Positions 1 to 7,109 of a stretch of DNA of 64,000 nt are shown here, one piece after another (the first letter of the stretch is position 1; the number at the start of each line of letters is the position of its first letter). The notes beneath the pieces were generated by a model. The model was not told the DNA's origin and did not search any database. It worked only from the letters and a program-made list of their open reading frames with translations. The stretch is from Oscillospiraceae bacterium (GTDB lineage: Bacteria; Bacillota; Clostridia; Oscillospirales; Ruminococcaceae). The stretch is from NCBI GenBank assembly GCA_017512745.1, contig JAFWEV010000098.1:62001-126000 (forward strand), read 5' to 3'. The translations under genes and the position numbers were made by a program.

Positions 1-1
1 C

Positions 2-238
2 TGCCATTTTGACGGGGCCGAGGTCATAGAGGAAAAGATGGCGGAGACGTGGAAGGCTTTCATCCATACAGGAGATCCCAACAATCCGCTTCTGCCCGAA
101 TGGCTGCCGTACAGGCAGGATGAGGAATATACCATGGTATTTGGGGATAACGATTACGTGAAGAAAGATCTCGACAGAGATCTTCTTGGCGCAGTATATG
201 ATGTCAACAGCAGGATCAACTTTGTTCACGAGGAATAG
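2..238 (+). CDS. Type B carboxylesterase, C-terminal fragment (5' end outside window)
   Basis: The window opens inside this gene, so only the last 78 codons are seen. The fragment has the tail pattern of type B carboxylesterases (para-nitrobenzyl esterase group): M-x3-W-x2-F-x3-G-x-P-N-x-P followed by W-x2-Y, roughly residues 13-38 of the fragment. The catalytic Ser/Glu/His would lie upstream and cannot be checked. The stop is 11 bases before the GTG of the nucleoside phosphorylase, so the two may be co-transcribed. The family hydrolyses ester bonds of small or lipophilic substrates; the real substrate is unknown. Confidence 0.7.
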   Translation, partial: CHFDGAEVIEEKMAETWKAFIHTGDPNNPLLPEWLPYRQDEEYTMVFGDNDYVKKDLDRDLLGAVYDVNSRINFVHEE

Positions 239-249
239 GAGGAAGCAGA

Positions 250-1047
250 GTGAAATACGAAGCGGCGAAATTGACTAATGCTGCAGGGAAAATGTGGCAT
301 ATAGGTCTTGATGAGAACGACATAGGCAAACACGTGATACTGCCTGCCGATCCCGCGAGATGCGAAATGGTTGCGAAGCATTTCGAGGATGCGGAACTGA
401 AGGCGGTCTCAAGAGGCAATCCCACCTATACCGGTAAGTATCACGACATCCCGGTATCGGTAATGTGCACCGGCATGGGAGCCATGGCAGTGGCGGTGTC
501 CGTAGAGGAACTGAATATTCTCGGAGCCAAAACACTCATAAGGATGGGAACAGCCGGAAGTCTGCAGAAGGATATACCCTCAGGCTCGTTCGTCATCGCG
601 ACAGGAGCCGTGAGAGGAGAGGGGACAAGCAATGAATACATACCTCCCGAGTATCCCGCCGTAGCCGATCCGGACGTGGTGATCGCGCTGAGGACGGCCT
701 GCAGGGAGTACGGGATCGAACCGTATGTCGGTATTATCCGCAGCCATGATGCCTTCTACATGGAGAGTCCCGGAGCCCATGAGGGATATATTGAGAGGAT
801 CAGACCGTGGACCGATGCGAATGTTCTCGCGGTGGAAAACGAGAGCTCCGCGCTGTTTGTCATCTCATCTCTTCTCAGAGGTATAAGAGCGGGTACCATC
901 CTGCTGACCGGAGGAGATCTGTACGGTGAGCACGGCACAATGTCCACTTCAAATCAGGGAGATTACGCCGAAAAAGTTGATCTCCTCACAAAGGTGACCT
1001 TAAGGGCGATAGAGCTGATCGACGGTCTCGGGGACCTGAAAAAATAG
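250..1047 (+). CDS. Uridine phosphorylase / purine nucleoside phosphorylase family protein
   Basis: Cytoplasmic phosphorylase of nucleoside salvage, releasing a base and (deoxy)ribose 1-phosphate. The 265 residues match the NP-I hexameric family: P-A-D-P-A-R at 32-37 sits where uridine phosphorylases have the phosphate-binding G-D-P-x-R, then C-T-G-M-G at 73-77, R-M-G-T-A-G at 98-103, and E-N-E-S at 196-199 in place of the usual E-M-E-S ribose-binding motif. Start is GTG at 250, eleven bases after a GGAGGAAG ribosome site. The stretch around 126-140 is more like uridine phosphorylase than DeoD, but base specificity is not certain. A T-rich stretch and a new promoter follow directly. Confidence 0.85.
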   Translation: MKYEAAKLTNAAGKMWHIGLDENDIGKHVILPADPARCEMVAKHFEDAELKAVSRGNPTYTGKYHDIPVSVMCTGMGAMAVAVSVEELNILGAKTLIRMGTAGSLQKDIPSGSFVIATGAVRGEGTSNEYIPPEYPAVADPDVVIALRTACREYGIEPYVGIIRSHDAFYMESPGAHEGYIERIRPWTDANVLAVENESSALFVISSLLRGIRAGTILLTGGDLYGEHGTMSTSNQGDYAEKVDLLTKVTLRAIELIDGLGDLKK

Positions 1048-1071
1048 TTTAAAAAAATTTTGAAAAACCTA

Positions 1072-1099
1072 TTTACAAAAAATTTCCAGTTGCTATAAT
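1072..1099 (+). promoter_or_regulatory. Predicted sigma-A promoter of a structured RNA locus
   Basis: TTTACA at 1072-1077, 16-base spacer, TATAAT at 1094-1099 with an upstream TG (extended -10). It lies in A/T-rich DNA after the nucleoside phosphorylase stop and precedes a chain of stable hairpins, so transcription should start near 1105. Confidence 0.6.
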
Positions 1100-1102
1100 A
1101 TA

Positions 1103-1217
1103 GTTCCGCGGAGAAATCCGCTTAACATATCACCTGGTTTTCTAGACCATATATGGAGGAAATAATCGGACAACAGGAAAGCTGTGCCCGTTATTCCTCG
1201 GATATATGGTTTTTTTG
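1103..1217 (+). ncRNA. Unassigned small structured RNA or leader with intrinsic terminator
   Basis: From the predicted start the RNA can form a 5-bp hairpin capped by GAAA (arms 1108-1112 and 1117-1121). A 65-base rod follows: ACCATATAT at 1146-1154 pairs with ATATATGGT at 1202-1210, a GAGGA(A)ATAA / TTATTCCTC segment sits inside, and the tip is ACAG-GAAAG-CTGT. Seven T residues (1210-1216) follow at once, as in an intrinsic terminator. GGACAAC in the tip region (1168-1174) can also pair with GTTGTCC just past the terminator (1217-1223), which gives an alternative fold. It could be a free-standing sRNA or a riboswitch-type leader. I compared it by eye with SRP, 6S, T-box, SAM, TPP and c-di-GMP consensus sequences and found no match. 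Confidence 0.45.
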
Positions 1218-1223
1218 TTGTCC

Positions 1224-1354
1224 TGAAACGCGGGGACGGTGCCGCGTAGAGTTCACCGGTCAGCGACGCAATGCGGCTGAATACATTGCGGGACGGCAAC
1301 CGACCAGCCAACCGAGTAAATAACGAATACAAACAGACAAGATCAGATGACAAG
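1224..1354 (+). other. Second hairpin-rich stretch upstream of a small membrane ORF
   Basis: Two further strong hairpins follow the terminator: ACGCGG / CCGCGT (1228-1247) with an 8-base loop, and CGCAATG / CATTGCG (1266-1290) with a 10-base loop. GGTC (1258) can pair with GACC around 1300 to enclose the second. The remainder to 1354 is A-rich and unstructured. It may be part of the RNA element above or a separate leader. Confidence 0.3.
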
Positions 1355-1585
1355 ATGAAAGGATATAGAATAACTATGATAATACTTTTTGCGATTTCTT
1401 TTGCCGCGGCAAACATAATGCTCTTCACAGGATTCCTCCGCTCTGCAGCTGTTCACAGCGGCGTCCTGAATTATTACGACAACAGCTCCATGGCCCACAG
1501 AGTGAGAAAGATACGTCTCAGAAGACACTGGCGTATAACGCTGCTTCTGTTTGCGGTCGCAATATACGCGGGTTTAAGTCTGTGA
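1355..1585 (+). CDS. Small putative membrane protein
   Basis: An ORF of 76 codons from ATG 1355 encodes two hydrophobic stretches (about residues 5-30 and 57-76) around a basic, His/Arg-rich middle (R-K-I-R-L-R-R-H-W). The reading frame extends upstream to 1271, but that part overlaps predicted RNA hairpins and looks non-coding. No good ribosome site precedes either start. I recognise no family. It could be a real small inner-membrane protein or a chance ORF; its position between a structured RNA and the DUF488 cassette is the only context. Confidence 0.3.
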   Translation: MKGYRITMIILFAISFAAANIMLFTGFLRSAAVHSGVLNYYDNSSMAHRVRKIRLRRHWRITLLLFAVAIYAGLSL

Positions 1586-1701
1586 CCCGCGGTGCCGGAT
1601 ACCGCTCATATTTGCGGAACACCGGTTTCGGGGTACAATGTATCTGTACAGACAAAGAATTGACGAAACAAAAAGACCTATATATAAAGGCAGGAAAATA
1701 A

Positions 1702-2322
1702 ATGCAGCTGTATACGGTAGGACACTCCACTGTTCCGATAGAGACTTTTATAGATCTTATAAAACAATATGACGTGCAGTATGTAATTGATGTGAGAAGC
1801 ACTCCTTACTCAAGATATGCCTCCCAGTTCAATACTGATGTCCTGGAGTCGGCGCTGAAGAGCGAAGGGATAGGATATTCCCATATGGGACGCTATTTCG
1901 GAGCGCGTCAGGAATCAAGGGAATTCTACAACGTGGAAGGCTATCTTGATTTCGAACTGTTCCGCGAATCGGAACTGTTCAAGAAAGGGCTCCGGAACAT
2001 TGAACACGGCCTTGAAAAATACAATATAGCCCTGATGTGCACGGAAAAGGATCCGATCGACTGCCACAGAGCAATCATGGTCGGACGCGGGTTCGAACTG
2101 GACGGGATCCCGGTGAAGCATATACTTCAAAGCGGAGAGGTGCTTGAGCAGCACGGACTCAACAGACGGCTGCTGGACATGTACTTCCCCGACAGGGCAC
2201 AGACGTCCCTTTTCGACGACGGAGCGGACGAAGCGGAGCTGCTCGTCGAAGCGTACAGACTGAGAAACAAGGAGATAGGATACCGTCTGAATGACGAGTC
2301 GGAAGAAGGAGACACGGAATGA
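1702..2322 (+). CDS. DUF488 family protein (first copy)
   Basis: A 206-residue DUF488 protein. The family hallmarks are visible: T-V-G-H-S near the N-terminus (5-9), D-V-R-S-T-P-Y-S-R at 30-38, and the C-x-E-x5-C-H-R signature at 113-123. DUF488 proteins are widespread and biochemically poorly defined; the paired Cys and His suggest metal binding or a redox or nucleic-acid role, which is inference. The start has GGCAGGAAAATAA in front. The gene overlaps the next DUF488 gene by four bases (ATGA), which indicates translational coupling. The extra 60 or so residues after the signature are charged and probably flexible. Confidence 0.8.
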   Translation: MQLYTVGHSTVPIETFIDLIKQYDVQYVIDVRSTPYSRYASQFNTDVLESALKSEGIGYSHMGRYFGARQESREFYNVEGYLDFELFRESELFKKGLRNIEHGLEKYNIALMCTEKDPIDCHRAIMVGRGFELDGIPVKHILQSGEVLEQHGLNRRLLDMYFPDRAQTSLFDDGADEAELLVEAYRLRNKEIGYRLNDESEEGDTE

Positions 2323-2756
2323 GCATATACACCATGGGATTCACTCAGAAAAGTGCTGAAGAGTTCTTCAGGCTTATCATCGATAACAGAATAAAACTCC
2401 TGGTCGATATAAGGCTGAACAATCAGTCCCAGCTGGCAGGATTTACCAAGGGAAAGGATCTCGAGTATTTTCTCAGAACGATCGCCGGATGCAGATATGT
2501 TCACGAGCTTCTTTATGCCCCGACCAAGGAGCTGCTGAACGGTTATAAAAAAGGAGATATCTCCTGGGACGAATACACGAAGGTCTACAGCGCGCTTATC
2601 AGGGACCGTAAGATGACCGAGCATTTTTGCAAACACTACTTGAGTGATGACAATGCTGTCCTGCTGTGCTCGGAGCCGACCCCTGAGAAATGCCACAGAA
2701 GGCTTCTCGGAGAAGCCCTGGAAACCGCCTGTTCGACCGAGCTTATACACATATGA
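2319..2756 (+). CDS. DUF488 family protein (second, shorter copy)
   Basis: A 145-residue DUF488 paralogue that starts on the ATGA of the preceding gene. It keeps the N-terminal Y-T-M-G-F, D-I-R-L-N-N at 30-35 and the C-S-E-x5-C-H-R signature at 117-127, but ends soon after it. Having two unequal copies in tandem suggests a heterodimer or division of labour rather than simple redundancy (inference). The stop lies 13 bases before the dual-OB-like gene, so the three genes look like one operon. Confidence 0.8.
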   Translation: MSIYTMGFTQKSAEEFFRLIIDNRIKLLVDIRLNNQSQLAGFTKGKDLEYFLRTIAGCRYVHELLYAPTKELLNGYKKGDISWDEYTKVYSALIRDRKMTEHFCKHYLSDDNAVLLCSEPTPEKCHRRLLGEALETACSTELIHI

Positions 2757-2769
2757 AAGGAATCAAATA

Positions 2770-3654
2770 ATGCAGGTTATCATACTTACAAGATCAGATA
2801 AATATAATTACGGCGAAGACGGCGGATACTGCGTCGCCGGCATCGATCCGGAAGCCCCGGACAAATGGGTCAGACTGTGCGGCCCGCGTGAGCATTTCAA
2901 GATAACAAACGCCGAAGCCGTATATGAGAACGGTTCGCTGTGCGAGCCCCTGGACCTCATCGAAATCGATGCGGTCAGGATCGACGGAAATATGGTCAGG
3001 GCATGCAATGCCGCCGGATGGGGACCGGATCACGAAAAGGCGATATACAATGAAAACATGCTGAGCATCCAGCCGGAAAACTATCTGGTCGACGGAAGAT
3101 TCCGCTTTATCCGTAAGATAGATATCGACAGTCTCCTCAACATGGCAGGTTTCAATCCCGGCCCCTTCATCTTCGGAGACAGCGGAAGAAGTCTCTCGAT
3201 CGGCGATGCGATCAGAAACAACAGCTCCCTTACCATGATGAAAGTCGACGACCTTGAACTGTATCCCAAGAAGGGCAAAGAAGACGACGGATACCAGGCG
3301 CATTACAGAGCCAGGTTCAGATATAACGGCATCGTATATGATGACATTTCCGTCACGGATCCGGACTACCTCGCAAAAGATACGGACTTTTCCGGGCTCA
3401 CATTCGGGGAATCCTACCTCATTATGAGCCTCGGAGAAGAGTTCAGGGAAAGACATTACAAGCTGATAGCCAAGATATTCGAAGTCGTATACGTCATCGG
3501 CAACAACAAGAAGGGAATGTTCCACGCTTTCCGCGACTGCCCGTACCTGCAGAAATACAACAACGTAAAATATGCTCTCTATAACGACGCTGTTGCTCAG
3601 GGTCTCGTCCAGTGCGCGGAATGCAAAAAGAGACGCGACGCCCAGTCTGAATGA
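2770..3654 (+). CDS. Dual-OB-like protein with C-terminal Ada-like zinc-binding module
   Basis: A 294-residue protein from ATG 2770; the frame is open upstream to 2644, but a start there would overlap the DUF488 gene, and AAAGGAATCAAATA precedes 2770. The N-terminal 240 residues are rich in beta strands and resemble the dual OB-fold proteins found beside DUF488 genes. The C-terminus (about 248-286) has H252-x4-C257 and C282-x2-C285, spaced like the small Ada-type metal-binding module (H/C-x4-C ... C-x2-C). No catalytic motif is evident. Together with two DUF488 proteins it probably acts on or senses nucleic acid, but this is inference. It ends at a bidirectional terminator. Confidence 0.65.
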   Translation: MQVIILTRSDKYNYGEDGGYCVAGIDPEAPDKWVRLCGPREHFKITNAEAVYENGSLCEPLDLIEIDAVRIDGNMVRACNAAGWGPDHEKAIYNENMLSIQPENYLVDGRFRFIRKIDIDSLLNMAGFNPGPFIFGDSGRSLSIGDAIRNNSSLTMMKVDDLELYPKKGKEDDGYQAHYRARFRYNGIVYDDISVTDPDYLAKDTDFSGLTFGESYLIMSLGEEFRERHYKLIAKIFEVVYVIGNNKKGMFHAFRDCPYLQKYNNVKYALYNDAVAQGLVQCAECKKRRDAQSE

Positions 3655-3686
3655 CTAGAAACCGCCAATATAAGTTGAATACAAAA

Positions 3687-3719
3687 AGAGCCATCCTGAA
3701 CATGTGTCAGGATGGCTCT
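3687..3719. terminator. Bidirectional intrinsic terminator
   Basis: AGAGCCATCCTGA (3687-3699) and its exact complement (3707-3719) form a 13-bp stem with a 7-base loop, with A-run on the left and T-run on the right. It separates the rightward DUF488/dual-OB operon from the leftward HAD gene. Confidence 0.9.
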
Positions 3720-3737
3720 TTATCTGTTTATATCGGA

Positions 3738-4388
3738 TCACAGCAGCGGGAGAACGTCGTATGCGCTTTTAAAGTAATAGTCGGCGCAGTTTTTTATGAG
3801 ATCGCGTTTCGGCTCGGAATGGAAGTCCTCAAAGGCGATCACGTGATAGCCTGCCTTCTTGCATGTGTCTATGGCATAGTAGGAATCCTCAAAGATCCAT
3901 GTTGATTCCTTATCTGTTCCGATATACTCTCTCGCTATATCGAAGATCAGAGGGGAATCCTTATGAGTGTTATAGTCGAGGCACGAGAATACTCCGGAGA
4001 AGTATTTGAAGAGACCTGTTCTCTTGAGACCCGCTATACACTGCAGGCGGTCGGTGTATGAGGCAAGACATATCTTTACGCCTTTATCGTACAGTGCCTC
4101 CAGCATCTCCGGGACCCCGGGCTTCACAGAGACCTGGGTCTCATAGAAGTTCAGGACGAGATCGTTGAGCTCCTTGTCGATCTGTTCCATCGGCTGTGTG
4201 AGGCCGTATGTCTTTATGAACAGTTCAGCCACTTCCCACGTATCCATGAACATGGTCGCGTATCTCGTCTCGTCCGTGGGCTCGAGATGTCTCAGCTTGA
4301 GCCAGTACTCCCCGACATATTTCCACATCGTCATCGATTCGAAGAGAGTTCCGTCCATATCAAAAACAGCGCCGGTAATGTTGATCAT
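3738..4388 (-). CDS. HAD-superfamily phosphatase, beta-phosphoglucomutase-like
   Basis: A 216-residue cytoplasmic HAD hydrolase. The nucleophile motif D10-M-D12-G-T-L is intact and is followed by a helical cap (about residues 18-85). The middle has L-A-S-Y-T-D (motif II position, with S/T) and later F-E-D-S-Y-Y-A-I for the acidic metal-binding motif IV. Such proteins dephosphorylate sugar phosphates or similar metabolites; the substrate cannot be read from sequence. It stands alone, between a shared terminator and the promoter region of the divergent ktrB-like gene. Confidence 0.8.
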   Translation of the reverse strand: MINITGAVFDMDGTLFESMTMWKYVGEYWLKLRHLEPTDETRYATMFMDTWEVAELFIKTYGLTQPMEQIDKELNDLVLNFYETQVSVKPGVPEMLEALYDKGVKICLASYTDRLQCIAGLKRTGLFKYFSGVFSCLDYNTHKDSPLIFDIAREYIGTDKESTWIFEDSYYAIDTCKKAGYHVIAFEDFHSEPKRDLIKNCADYYFKSAYDVLPLL

Positions 4389-4480
4389 AATATTCCTTTT
4401 CCGAGTATGACTCTTTTGTATTTATTTGCGCATTTTATTATATAATATAAAGGATTTATTAACCACTCGGGAGAACCGTA

Positions 4481-5812
4481 TTGAAAAGATCTCTGACGCA
4501 TGTACAGGTCATAGCCCTGGGATATCTGCTTATCATCACTGTCGGAACGGTATTGCTGATGCTGCCGTTTGCCTCGGCTGACGGGATATCCGCGGGGTTT
4601 CTTGATGCGTTTTTCACGTCCACTTCCGCGTCATGCGTCACGGGCCTTATCCTGAGAGACACAGCCACCGGCTGGTCGCTTTTCGGACAGATAGTGATAA
4701 TCGTGCTGATCCAGATAGGCGGTCTAGGATTTATGACGATAGCGACGTTTCTCTACCTCATCCTCAATAAGAGGATGGGACTCCGTCAGAGGGAGATAAT
4801 GGTCGAGAGCATCAATGTCACCCAGATAGGCGGCATCATGAAGCTTGCGAGACACATAGTTAAGGGCACTCTCATATTTGAGCTTTCGGGGGCGCTGCTC
4901 ATGTCCGTGCGGTTCATTCCGATGTTCGGATTCGCCAAGGGACTCTGGTACGGCGTTTTCCATTCCATATCGGCATTCTGCAATGCCGGCTTTGATCTCA
5001 TGGGGGCGATCCAACCGTTCAGCTCTTTTACTTCCCGGTACGACGACTGGTTCATCAATGTTGTCATGATGATCCTCATAACGGTAGGGGGACTGGGATT
5101 CCTCGTGTGGGACGATCTCAACAAGTTCGGATTCAAATGGAAGAAATACAGGTTCCACACAAAACTCGTTCTTGTGACCTCGGCCATACTGACTTTCGGC
5201 GGAGCCGCCGTGATCTTCCTGCTTGAGGGAAAAGCGACGGGGGCGGATCTGGGATTCGGTGACAGAGCACTCACTGCCCTGTTCGCTTCGGTCACAGCCA
5301 GGACCGCGGGATTCAATACCGTTGACGTAGGGGCGATGTCCGGAGGAGGCAAACTTTTGACGATGGTCCTCATGTTCATAGGAGGATCTCCCGGATCGAC
5401 CGCCGGCGGCGTCAAGACCACAACGATAGCATGTCTCGTTCTCTATTCCTTCGGAAACCTGTTCGGACAGAAGAAACCGGTGGCGTTCGGCAGGAGCATC
5501 TCGGCGGATACACTGAAGAAGAGCTCGAACATCTGCGTGCTGAACCTTTCTCTTGCGCTTACCGCTTCAATACTCATTTCACATTTCCAGACTTTTGATC
5601 TGAGCGACGTTGTCTTCGAGTGCATGTCGGCGATAGGCACAGTCGGTATGACTGCGGGAATAACACAGAGTCTTGTGCCGGCAAGCGCGGTCGTGATCGC
5701 CGTACTGATGATGCTGGGGAGAGTCGGCAGCGTTACCTTCGCGGTAGCAATACTCAACAGACGCGCAAATGATGCTATAAGATATCCTGAAGAAGAAATA
5801 ATCGTGGGGTAA
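4481..5812 (+). CDS. ktrB: Potassium uptake channel subunit, KtrB/TrkH family
   Basis: Membrane subunit of a K+ uptake system. The 443 residues match KtrB length and contain four pore-loop signatures: T-S-A-S-C-V-T-G-L near 44-52, S-A-F-C-N-A-G-F-D near 163-171, T-A-R-T-A-G-F-N-T near 267-275, and S-A-I-G-T-V-G-M-T near 383-391, each with the filter glycine. The start is TTG at 4481 preceded by CGGGAG; TATAATATAA lies at 4441. The RCK gene follows after seven bases, giving a typical KtrB-KtrA pair. Na+ dependence is common in Ktr systems but cannot be told here. Confidence 0.88.
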   Translation: MKRSLTHVQVIALGYLLIITVGTVLLMLPFASADGISAGFLDAFFTSTSASCVTGLILRDTATGWSLFGQIVIIVLIQIGGLGFMTIATFLYLILNKRMGLRQREIMVESINVTQIGGIMKLARHIVKGTLIFELSGALLMSVRFIPMFGFAKGLWYGVFHSISAFCNAGFDLMGAIQPFSSFTSRYDDWFINVVMMILITVGGLGFLVWDDLNKFGFKWKKYRFHTKLVLVTSAILTFGGAAVIFLLEGKATGADLGFGDRALTALFASVTARTAGFNTVDVGAMSGGGKLLTMVLMFIGGSPGSTAGGVKTTTIACLVLYSFGNLFGQKKPVAFGRSISADTLKKSSNICVLNLSLALTASILISHFQTFDLSDVVFECMSAIGTVGMTAGITQSLVPASAVVIAVLMMLGRVGSVTFAVAILNRRANDAIRYPEEEIIVG

Positions 5813-5819
5813 AAAATAT

Positions 5820-6467
5820 ATGAAATCGTTTCTTATAATCGGAATGGGAAATTTCGGACACCATCTTTTGAAAGAACTGTCCCAGTACAAATGCGAGATC
5901 ATGATCGCAGATATCGATGAGGAAAAGATGTCGGATGTTCTCAACAGTGTTGTCAGCGCCAAGATCGCCGACTGCACCAATGTTGAAGTTCTGAAATCCT
6001 TCGACATACCGAGCTTTGACGCCTGCTTTGTATGCATAGGCGGCAACTTCCAGAACAGCCTCGAAATAACATCGCAGCTCAAAGAACTCGGAGCCAGAAA
6101 AGTCATAAGCAAAGCCGACGAGGATCTCCAGTCGAAGTTCCTTCTGAGAAACGGAGCGGATCAGGTCATATATCCTGAGCGGGATGCCGCCGCCAATGTG
6201 GCGGTAAGCGAGAGCTCCGACAGCATATTTGACAGTATAAGGCTTGCAGACGGATACGGCATATACGAGATAGTTCCGAATTCCAAATGGATAGGGCAGA
6301 CCATAAAGGGAGCCAACATCAGATCCAATTACGGTCTTAGTATCCTGGCAATAAAAAGAGGGGAGAAGATCAGCCCTCTCCCCAACGGCGATTACGTATT
6401 CTGTATTGAAGATCACCTCATGGTCCTCGGAAAAGAAGAGGATGTCATGAAAGTAATCGAAAAGTGA
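5820..6467 (+). CDS. ktrA: Potassium uptake regulatory RCK protein, KtrA family
   Basis: A 215-residue cytoplasmic gating subunit with one RCK-N Rossmann domain (I-I-G-M-G-N-F-G at 6-13, nucleotide binding) and one RCK-C domain (about 135-215). The single-RCK length and the position directly behind the ktrB-like gene fit KtrA rather than the double-length TrkA found further on. It would form an octameric ring that binds ATP/ADP or NAD(H) and opens the channel. The RCK-C domain of this family often binds c-di-AMP, a plausible control here, but no c-di-AMP riboswitch is visible upstream. Confidence 0.88.
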   Translation: MKSFLIIGMGNFGHHLLKELSQYKCEIMIADIDEEKMSDVLNSVVSAKIADCTNVEVLKSFDIPSFDACFVCIGGNFQNSLEITSQLKELGARKVISKADEDLQSKFLLRNGADQVIYPERDAAANVAVSESSDSIFDSIRLADGYGIYEIVPNSKWIGQTIKGANIRSNYGLSILAIKRGEKISPLPNGDYVFCIEDHLMVLGKEEDVMKVIEK

Positions 6468-7109
6468 TCAGCGCATTCTTGACTGCATGACCATCAGTAT
6501 CCCGCTTTCGACGGACACGGTCGTCCGTTCGCCGAGGAACTCATTGCTTATCCCGACAGGGAAAGTGTTTTCCAGAGCGATCCCGTCAGCGGGGTATTTC
6601 ATGTCCGTGACGCTGACGCCGAGACATCTGTCGGAGAGCGAAAACATCGAGAAGGAGAATCCTTCGGCTTTTTTGATCTCCACAGAGGCGTCTTTGAAAA
6701 CATACGCAAGTTCGTCATCGCTTCTGAGGAGGCATAGAGCGCTGCGGTCGGCCGCGTATGCGCAGGCCTGGATGTTTGCGATAAAATGATCCATCCGCCC
6801 TCCGAAGGCGCCGTATATCTCGATCGTACGGAATCCCTCCGAGAGGGCGTGTTTTATTGCCAGAAGCGTGTCGGTGTCGTCTTTCTCCTTCGGATACCGT
6901 ACGACGTTTTCAAAGAGAGAAAGGTCCACCGATCCGTCGATCGAATCGAAATCACCTATGATAATATCGGGAACAAGAGAGGACTTCAGAGCATACTGAA
7001 GTCCTTTGTCACATGCGATGATATATTCGCTGCCAGAAATACCGGAGATATTTCCGCAATCGCCTCCGGTGATTATGCAGCATTTTCTGTTCTGATGAAA
7101 ATCAGTCAT
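6468..7109 (-). CDS. thiN: Thiamine pyrophosphokinase
   Basis: Transfers pyrophosphate from ATP to thiamine to give TPP. From ATG 7109 the protein has 213 residues and shows the family motifs: C-D-K-G-L near the N-terminus, I-G-D-F-D-S, K-E-K-D-D-T-D-T and G-A-F-G-G-R-M-D-H. The frame is open upstream, but that part lies inside trkH. The start overlaps the trkH stop as ATGACTGA, so the gene is translationally coupled to potassium uptake genes rather than to thiamine genes. The window also holds a TPP-controlled uptake operon at 17.5-21 kb, which supplies the substrate. Confidence 0.88.
   Translation of the reverse strand: MTDFHQNRKCCIITGGDCGNISGISGSEYIIACDKGLQYALKSSLVPDIIIGDFDSIDGSVDLSLFENVVRYPKEKDDTDTLLAIKHALSEGFRTIEIYGAFGGRMDHFIANIQACAYAADRSALCLLRSDDELAYVFKDASVEIKKAEGFSFSMFSLSDRCLGVSVTDMKYPADGIALENTFPVGISNEFLGERTTVSVESGILMVMQSRMR

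Noticed and set aside
1146-1217. Rod-shaped hairpin as SRP RNA
   Set aside because: The tip lacks the conserved GGTCC-GGAA-GGAAGCAGCC-type domain; it ends in ACAG-GAAAG-CTGT.
1228-1247. GGGACGGTGCCGCG resembles the T-box consensus GGGTGGTACCGCG
   Set aside because: The TGG that pairs with the tRNA end is CGG here, no stem I or specifier loop is visible, and the bases form a simple ACGCGG/CCGCGT hairpin.
2644-2769. Upstream start for the dual-OB-like protein
   Set aside because: It would overlap the DUF488 gene by over 100 bases without a ribosome site; ATG 2770 has AAAGGAAT in front.
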